Shown here: positions 13,832-18,456 of the stretch, in pieces
Layout: every line of letters starts with the position of its first letter
Numbering within the stretch: the stretch's first letter is position 1
DNA from: Gemmatimonas sp. UBA2094
GTDB taxonomy: Bacteria > Gemmatimonadota > Gemmatimonadetes > Gemmatimonadales > Gemmatimonadaceae
NCBI GenBank assembly: GCA_002331565.1
Contig: DCZC01000217.1
Coordinates: 1 to 18,456 of the forward strand
DNA length: 18,456 nucleotides
Reading direction: 5' to 3'
Position numbers and translations under genes: made by a program
The notes under the pieces: model-generated
What the model was told of the DNA's origin: nothing
Databases searched by the model: none
Seen by the model: only the letters and a program-made list of their open reading frames with translations

Positions 13832-15907
13832 ATGCTCCGTCACGCCGTTCGTCCTGTCGCTGTGGGTTCCGCCGTGATGGTTGCGCTCACGGCGCTGGCC
13901 ATGTCGACGTCGCCGCTCCCCGCGCAGGCGCGTCCGCTGGCACCGGTCGATCTGTTTGCCCTGCAGTACGCCGGTGATCCGCAGATCAGCCCCGACGGGC
14001 AGTGGATCGCCTACGTGCGCAAATGGAGCGACATCACGACCGATCGCCGGTACAGCAACATCTCGCTGGTGCGCGCCGACGGGACGCAGGGGCGCGCACT
14101 CACGTCGGGCGCGTTCACCGAAACGTCGCCGCGGTGGTCGCCCGACGGCACGCGACTGCTGTACGTGTCGAATCGTGGCGGGAAGCCGCAGCTGTACGTG
14201 CACACCATGGCGAGCCGTACCGACGTGGCGCTCACGAACGACGATCGCGCCCCCAGCGCGCCGGCGTGGAGTGCCGACGGCCGGCAGGTGGCGTTCCTGG
14301 CGCTCGTGCCCACCGCGCCGCTCGTGATCGGCCAGCCACTCACCCCGCCGGCGGGGGCCACGTGGGCGGCACCACCGAAGGTGACCGACCGCCTCACGTT
14401 CCGGTACGACGGGCTGGGCGAGTTGCCGCGCGCGTTCATGCACGCGTTCGTGGTGTCGGCGAACGGAGGGGCGGTGCGGCAGGTGACGCGGGGCGACTTC
14501 GACCATGGCGGCACCAACTACGCGCCCGGTTCGCTCGCGTGGACGCCGGACGGCCGAGAACTCGTGATGCCGGCGCGGCGCGACACGAACCCCGAGCTGC
14601 ATCAGCGCGAAACGGAGCTGTATGCGGTGTCGGTTGCCGACGGGGCGTTGCGGCGGCTGACGCGGCGGTATGGTCCCGATGCCTCGCCCGTGGTGTCGCC
14701 CGATGGCCAGTGGATCGCATTCACCGGTTTCGACGATACCGGCGCGAGCTTCACCAACACGCAGCTGTACGTCATGCGGCGCGACGGGAGCGGGAGGCGC
14801 TCACTCACGGCGAACGCCGACCGCAACGTGGACGCGCCGGTGTGGGCGGCCGATGGACAGGCGCTGTACGTGCGCAGCGATGTGGAGGGGAACACGCGCG
14901 TGCTGCGCGTGACGCTCGACGGGGCAATCACCGAAGTGGCGCGCGACCTGGGCGAAGGGAACAGCGCGTACGGCGGGGGCAGCTTCAGCGTGTCGCGCGG
15001 TGGGGTGGTGGCCTATTCCCGCAGTACGCCGCAGGAGCCGAGCGACGTGGCAGTGGCCGCGTCCGGCGCGCCGGCGCGTGTGGTGACGGCGCTCAATGCC
15101 GCGTTGCTCACGGAGCGGAGGCTCGGCGCAGTGGAGGAACTGTGGTATACCTCGTCGAAGGACGGCCTCAAGATTCAGGGGTGGCTCATCAAGCCGCCCG
15201 GGTTCGACCCGTCGCGCAAGTATCCGCTCATTCTCGAGATTCACGGCGGGCCGTTCCTGAATTACGGCAGCCGCTTCGACGAGGAGAAGCAGCTGATGGC
15301 GGCCGCGGGCTATCTCGTGTTGTACGTGAACCCGCGCGGCAGCACGAGCTACGGCGAATCGTTCGCGATGCGCATTCATCACACGTATCCGGGTGATGAC
15401 CGGTTCGATCTCGAGTCGGGGGTGGATGCGATCATCGCGCGCGGCATCGTGGACACCACCAACCTGTTCGTCACCGGCGGGAGCGGTGGCGGGGTGCTGA
15501 CCGCGTGGCTCATCGGGCATACCACGCGTTACCGCGCCGCGGCGGCGTTCTATCCGGTGATCAACTGGGAGTCGTTCAACCTCACGGCGGACATCGCGCC
15601 GAACACGTCGCGCACGTGGTTCCCGGGCATGCCCTGGGACCACGTGGCGAACTACGACCAGCGGTCGCTGCTGTCGGTAGTGAAGCAGGTGAAGACGCCC
15701 ACGATCATCATGACGGGCGAGGAGGACTACCGCACGCCGATGTCGGAGTCGGAGCAGTACTACAAGGCGCTCAAGATGCTCGGCGTGGAGAGCGTACTGG
15801 TACGCGTGCCTGAGGAGTCGCACGGCATCCGCAAGCGCCCGAGCCACGAGGCGTCGAAGGTGACGACGGCACTGGGGTGGTTTGCGCGGTATCGGTATAC
15901 TCCGTGA
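13832..15907 (+). CDS. S9 family peptidase (prolyl oligopeptidase type), exported
   Basis: A 691-residue serine peptidase, likely periplasmic, expected to cleave short peptides. A signal peptide precedes AQARPLAPVDLF (cleavage near residue 32). Residues about 45-430 form a beta-propeller of WD40-like units, marked by SPDG at 53, SPDG at 103, SADG at 147, TPDG at 238, SPDG at 289 and AADG at 339. The alpha/beta-hydrolase domain covers about 440-690: LILEIHGGPFLNYGS (oxyanion region), YLVLYVNPRGSTSYGE, the nucleophile Ser551 in TGGSGGGVLTAW, Asp632 in TGEEDYRTP and His664 in PEESHGI. The nucleophile motif GGSGGG differs from the common GGSYGG. The ATG at 13832 is preceded by GAGAG at a spacing of 5; the frame is open 101 codons further back without a signal peptide. 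The DUF5916 gene follows 44 bp downstream. Confidence 0.93.
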   Translation: MLRHAVRPVAVGSAVMVALTALAMSTSPLPAQARPLAPVDLFALQYAGDPQISPDGQWIAYVRKWSDITTDRRYSNISLVRADGTQGRALTSGAFTETSPRWSPDGTRLLYVSNRGGKPQLYVHTMASRTDVALTNDDRAPSAPAWSADGRQVAFLALVPTAPLVIGQPLTPPAGATWAAPPKVTDRLTFRYDGLGELPRAFMHAFVVSANGGAVRQVTRGDFDHGGTNYAPGSLAWTPDGRELVMPARRDTNPELHQRETELYAVSVADGALRRLTRRYGPDASPVVSPDGQWIAFTGFDDTGASFTNTQLYVMRRDGSGRRSLTANADRNVDAPVWAADGQALYVRSDVEGNTRVLRVTLDGAITEVARDLGEGNSAYGGGSFSVSRGGVVAYSRSTPQEPSDVAVAASGAPARVVTALNAALLTERRLGAVEELWYTSSKDGLKIQGWLIKPPGFDPSRKYPLILEIHGGPFLNYGSRFDEEKQLMAAAGYLVLYVNPRGSTSYGESFAMRIHHTYPGDDRFDLESGVDAIIARGIVDTTNLFVTGGSGGGVLTAWLIGHTTRYRAAAAFYPVINWESFNLTADIAPNTSRTWFPGMPWDHVANYDQRSLLSVVKQVKTPTIIMTGEEDYRTPMSESEQYYKALKMLGVESVLVRVPEESHGIRKRPSHEASKVTTALGWFARYRYTP

Positions 15908-15951
15908 GTCTGCCGACTGCGCACACGCCTCGCCGCCCCCTACTCCGAAAC

Positions 15952-18279
15952 ATGATCCGCTGCCAACATCGTCACGTCGTGCTCGCAAGCGGCGCACTGT
16001 TGCTCGCCGTGGCCGCGCCGCGCGCCCACGCCAGGCAGCTCACCGCGATCGATGGCCCGCCGGCGCCGGTCGCGCCCGCCGTCATCACGCGCACCAGTTC
16101 GGGACAGGCGACGGTGCGCGCCATCAAGCTCGCCGCCCCGCTCACCCTCGACGGCGTGCTCGACGAGCCCGTGTACAAGAACGAGGCGCCGTTCGGCGGC
16201 CTCATTCAGGTGGCGCCCGACGCCGGCGCCCCGGCCACCGAGCGCAGCGATCTCTGGATCAGCTACGACGACCGCAACATCTACCTCTCCTGCCGCTGCT
16301 ACGACTCGGCGCCGCCGGAGAAGTGGATTGCGAACGAACTGCGGCGCGACACGGGTGGCCTCCGCAACAACGACCACGTGGGCGTGCTCTTCGACACCTT
16401 CTACGATCGCCGCAGCGGCTTCGCCTTTTACACCAACCCCTTGGGCGCGCGCGCCGACTACAGCATCGTCGACGAAGGGCAGTCGAATACCGACTGGAAC
16501 CCGGTGTGGACGTCGAAGACGGGACGGTTCGACGGGGGCTGGACGGTGGAGATGGCGATTCCGTTCAAGTCGCTGCGCTATCGCGCCGGCAAGGATCAGA
16601 TGTGGGGCGTGCAGATCCGCCGGTCGGTGCGCCACAAGAACGAGTGGGACTATCTCACGCCGGTGCCGCGCATTCTCGCGGGGCCCATGGCGCTCAATCG
16701 CGTGAGCGCCGGCGGGACGCTGGTGGGGCTCGACTTGCCGGAGACGGGGAAGAACATCGAGCTCAAGCCGTTCGCCATCGAGCGCAGCACGACCGATCGC
16801 GTGCGCACGCCGCAGATCGTCAACAGCCTTCGCGGCGACGTGGGCGGCGACATCAAGTATGCCGTCACGCCCAATCTCACCGCCGACCTGACGGTGCACA
16901 CCGACTTCGCGCAGGTGGAGGCGGACGAGCAGCAGGTGAACCTCACGCGGTTCAGTCTGTTCTTCCCGGAGAAGCGCGACTTCTTCCTCGAGGGGCGCGG
17001 CATCTTCGACTTCGCGCGCGGCGGCAGCACAGGCGGCGGCGGCGCAAACAGTACGAGCGACACGCCGCAGCTGTTCTACACGCGGCGCATCGGGCTCGAC
17101 AACGGCGGCGTGGTGCCGATCAACATGGGGGGCCGCCTCACCGGCAAGGTGGGGAAGTTCGCTGTGGGGCTCATGAACATCGGCACGGCGGGCGATGCGG
17201 CGTTCAAGGCGTCGCCGACGAACTTCACGGTGATGCGCGTGAAGCGTGACGTGCTGCAGCGCAGTTCGATCGGCGCGATGTACACCAACCGGTCGGTCGG
17301 CACGTCGGGCACGGGATCGAACGCCGTGTACGGCGTGGACGGCGCCTTCCTGCTCACGCAGGCGTTGAACGCCGGGGTGTACTGGGCGCAGAGCCAGACC
17401 ACCGGTGTGGTGGGCAACAACCAGAGCTACCAGGGGCGCATCGACTACGCCGTCGACCGGTACGGTGCCAAGGCGGAATTCCTGTCGGTGGGGCGCAACT
17501 TCGATCCGCAGGTGGGGTTCCGGCGCCGCTCCGACATCAGCCGTTCGTTCGGTGAGCTGCGCTTCTCCCCGCGTCCCAAGAGTCAGGCGGTGGTGCGCAA
17601 GTTCACCGGCACGGCGTCGGGCGAGTACGTGGAGAACGGGCTGGGGCTCGTGGAAACGCGCATCTGGCGTGGTCACTTCGACACGGAGTTCGCCAGCAGC
17701 GACGTGGTGGGCTTCGATGTGACGCGCAACTACGAATACCTGCGGCAGCCGTTCACGCCGTCGGGCGCACCGTCGCCCATCGCGAAGGGCGGCTACGGGT
17801 TCTCCGACGTGTCGCTGTCGTATTCGTTCGGTGCGCAGCGCCGCGCGTCGGGGACGGTGAAGGTGCAGGCCGGCGAGTTCTACGACGGTACGATTCGCAG
17901 CATCACGATCGGGCCGGGGAGCACGATGGCGCCGGCGCGCATTGCGGTGTTCAAGCGGCTCGCCGTGGAGCCCACGTTCACGGTGACGCGCATCGAACGC
18001 CCCACGGCGTCGTTCACCACGCGGCTGGCGCGGGCGCGCGTGGACTACGGCTTCACGCCGCTGATGTTCGCGAGCGGGTTGGTGCAGTACAACTCGGCCG
18101 ACCGGGCGTTCAGCACCAACCTGCGCTTCCGCTGGGAGTACGCGCCGGGGAGCGAGCTGTTCCTGGTGTACACCGACGAACGTGACGTGCGCGACGACCG
18201 CTACGCTACGCCCACCACGGTGCGCGGGCTCAAGAACCGCGCGGTGGTGGTGAAGATCAGCCGGTTGTTCCGGTACTGA
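15952..18279 (+). CDS. DUF5916 protein with N-terminal CBM9-like domain and beta-barrel
   Basis: A 775-residue exported, probably outer-membrane protein. The signal peptide (MIRCQHRHVVLASGALLLAV, then AAPRAHARQ) ends near residue 28. Residues about 60-240 are a carbohydrate-binding family 9-like domain (LTLDGVLDEPVYKNEAPF, SDLWISYDDRNIYLSCRC, GWTVEMAIPFKSLRY). Around residues 318-350 is the signature that defines DUF5916, DFAQVEADEQQVNLTRFSLF followed by FPEKRDFFLEGRGIF. The rest is a long series of amphipathic strands ending VVVKISRLFRY, consistent with an outer-membrane barrel with an aromatic C-terminus. Function and ligand are unknown. A GTG at 15904 overlapping the peptidase stop is an alternative start, but the ATG at 15952 places the signal peptide correctly. 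The next gene overlaps its stop. Confidence 0.9.
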   Translation: MIRCQHRHVVLASGALLLAVAAPRAHARQLTAIDGPPAPVAPAVITRTSSGQATVRAIKLAAPLTLDGVLDEPVYKNEAPFGGLIQVAPDAGAPATERSDLWISYDDRNIYLSCRCYDSAPPEKWIANELRRDTGGLRNNDHVGVLFDTFYDRRSGFAFYTNPLGARADYSIVDEGQSNTDWNPVWTSKTGRFDGGWTVEMAIPFKSLRYRAGKDQMWGVQIRRSVRHKNEWDYLTPVPRILAGPMALNRVSAGGTLVGLDLPETGKNIELKPFAIERSTTDRVRTPQIVNSLRGDVGGDIKYAVTPNLTADLTVHTDFAQVEADEQQVNLTRFSLFFPEKRDFFLEGRGIFDFARGGSTGGGGANSTSDTPQLFYTRRIGLDNGGVVPINMGGRLTGKVGKFAVGLMNIGTAGDAAFKASPTNFTVMRVKRDVLQRSSIGAMYTNRSVGTSGTGSNAVYGVDGAFLLTQALNAGVYWAQSQTTGVVGNNQSYQGRIDYAVDRYGAKAEFLSVGRNFDPQVGFRRRSDISRSFGELRFSPRPKSQAVVRKFTGTASGEYVENGLGLVETRIWRGHFDTEFASSDVVGFDVTRNYEYLRQPFTPSGAPSPIAKGGYGFSDVSLSYSFGAQRRASGTVKVQAGEFYDGTIRSITIGPGSTMAPARIAVFKRLAVEPTFTVTRIERPTASFTTRLARARVDYGFTPLMFASGLVQYNSADRAFSTNLRFRWEYAPGSELFLVYTDERDVRDDRYATPTTVRGLKNRAVVVKISRLFRY

Positions 18280-18456
18280 TGCACAGACGGCCGTTCGCGG
18301 TCGCGATGCTTTTTGCGACTGTTGGTAGTGTCGTGGCCTGCGGATCGGGGCTGACGGAACTGCCCACGACCCCGGCACCGGCGCCCGGGCTGCCGGCGGT
18401 AGATACCACGTGGACGGCGCGCCTCAGCCGCGCGCTCGACAGCGCGGTGCGGGCGG
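18279..18456 (+). CDS. Lipoprotein, N-terminal fragment (continues beyond window)
   Basis: The ATG shares its A with the TGA stop of the DUF5916 gene (TGATG), so the two are translationally coupled. The 59 residues visible have a signal peptide with lipobox SVVAC (Cys21), then a Pro-rich spacer TELPTTPAPAPGLPAVD and the start of a helix TWTARLSRALDSAVRA. This opening is reminiscent of serine hydrolases of the beta-lactamase/transpeptidase fold, which often start with an amphipathic LDSAV helix, but too little is visible to assign a family. Confidence 0.7.
   Translation, partial: MHRRPFAVAMLFATVGSVVACGSGLTELPTTPAPAPGLPAVDTTWTARLSRALDSAVRA

Noticed and set aside
14002..15396. Plus-strand open frame of 464 codons inside the S9 peptidase gene
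   Set aside because: An Arg/Ala/Gly-rich shadow in another frame; the peptidase frame holds the complete catalytic triad.
15940..18378. Long minus-strand open frame of 812 codons opposite the DUF5916 gene
   Set aside because: It is rich in Arg, His, Ala and Val with no recognisable domain, as expected from the complement of a GC-rich gene; the plus frame has a signal peptide and clear DUF5916 motifs.

Overview
The window is GC-rich and looks like a chromosomal segment of a Gram-negative, diderm bacterium. The combination of a DUF5916 outer-membrane protein, an S9 prolyl-oligopeptidase-type peptidase, a DUF2911 protein, DUF481 and small beta-barrel proteins and several lipoproteins is typical of Gemmatimonadota. 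That assignment is an inference from gene content and base composition; no rRNA or universal marker is present to confirm it.

Left part (1-6357). A minus-strand pair encodes a DUF481-type beta-barrel protein (593-1582) followed 32 bp later by an Sfp-type 4'-phosphopantetheinyl transferase that runs off the left edge (1-560). Divergent from it is a four-gene plus-strand operon with every junction overlapping: an EctB-type diaminobutyrate aminotransferase, a TolC-like outer-membrane channel, an HlyD/RND-type adaptor lipoprotein and a DUF4239 (bestrophin-like) membrane protein. The ectoine genes ectA and ectC are absent and no conventional inner-membrane pump follows the adaptor. This is the most unusual arrangement in the window.

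Middle part (6358-10770). A CPA2-type cation:proton antiporter (minus) is divergent from a type I QueF (7-cyano-7-deazaguanine reductase) that carries an insertion of about 14 residues between its catalytic Cys and Asp. A tRNA-Phe(GAA) with a perfect TATAAT box upstream follows, then a strong hairpin flanked by repeated decamers. Next come a minus-strand two-domain lipoprotein with a Ser/Gly linker and a complete IS3-family (IS407-like) insertion sequence with 37-bp imperfect terminal inverted repeats and intact orfA/orfB.

Right part (10771-18456). A small minus-strand beta-barrel protein ends at a perfect 16-bp hairpin. It is followed on the plus strand by a candidate 36-residue single-TM peptide and a zinc-ribbon/DUF805 membrane protein, bracketed by two nearly identical GC-rich hairpins. 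A minus-strand DUF2911 protein is divergent from a plus-strand run made of an S9 peptidase, a DUF5916 protein and the first 59 residues of a lipoprotein cut by the window edge. Most of the right part is cell-envelope or periplasmic in character.
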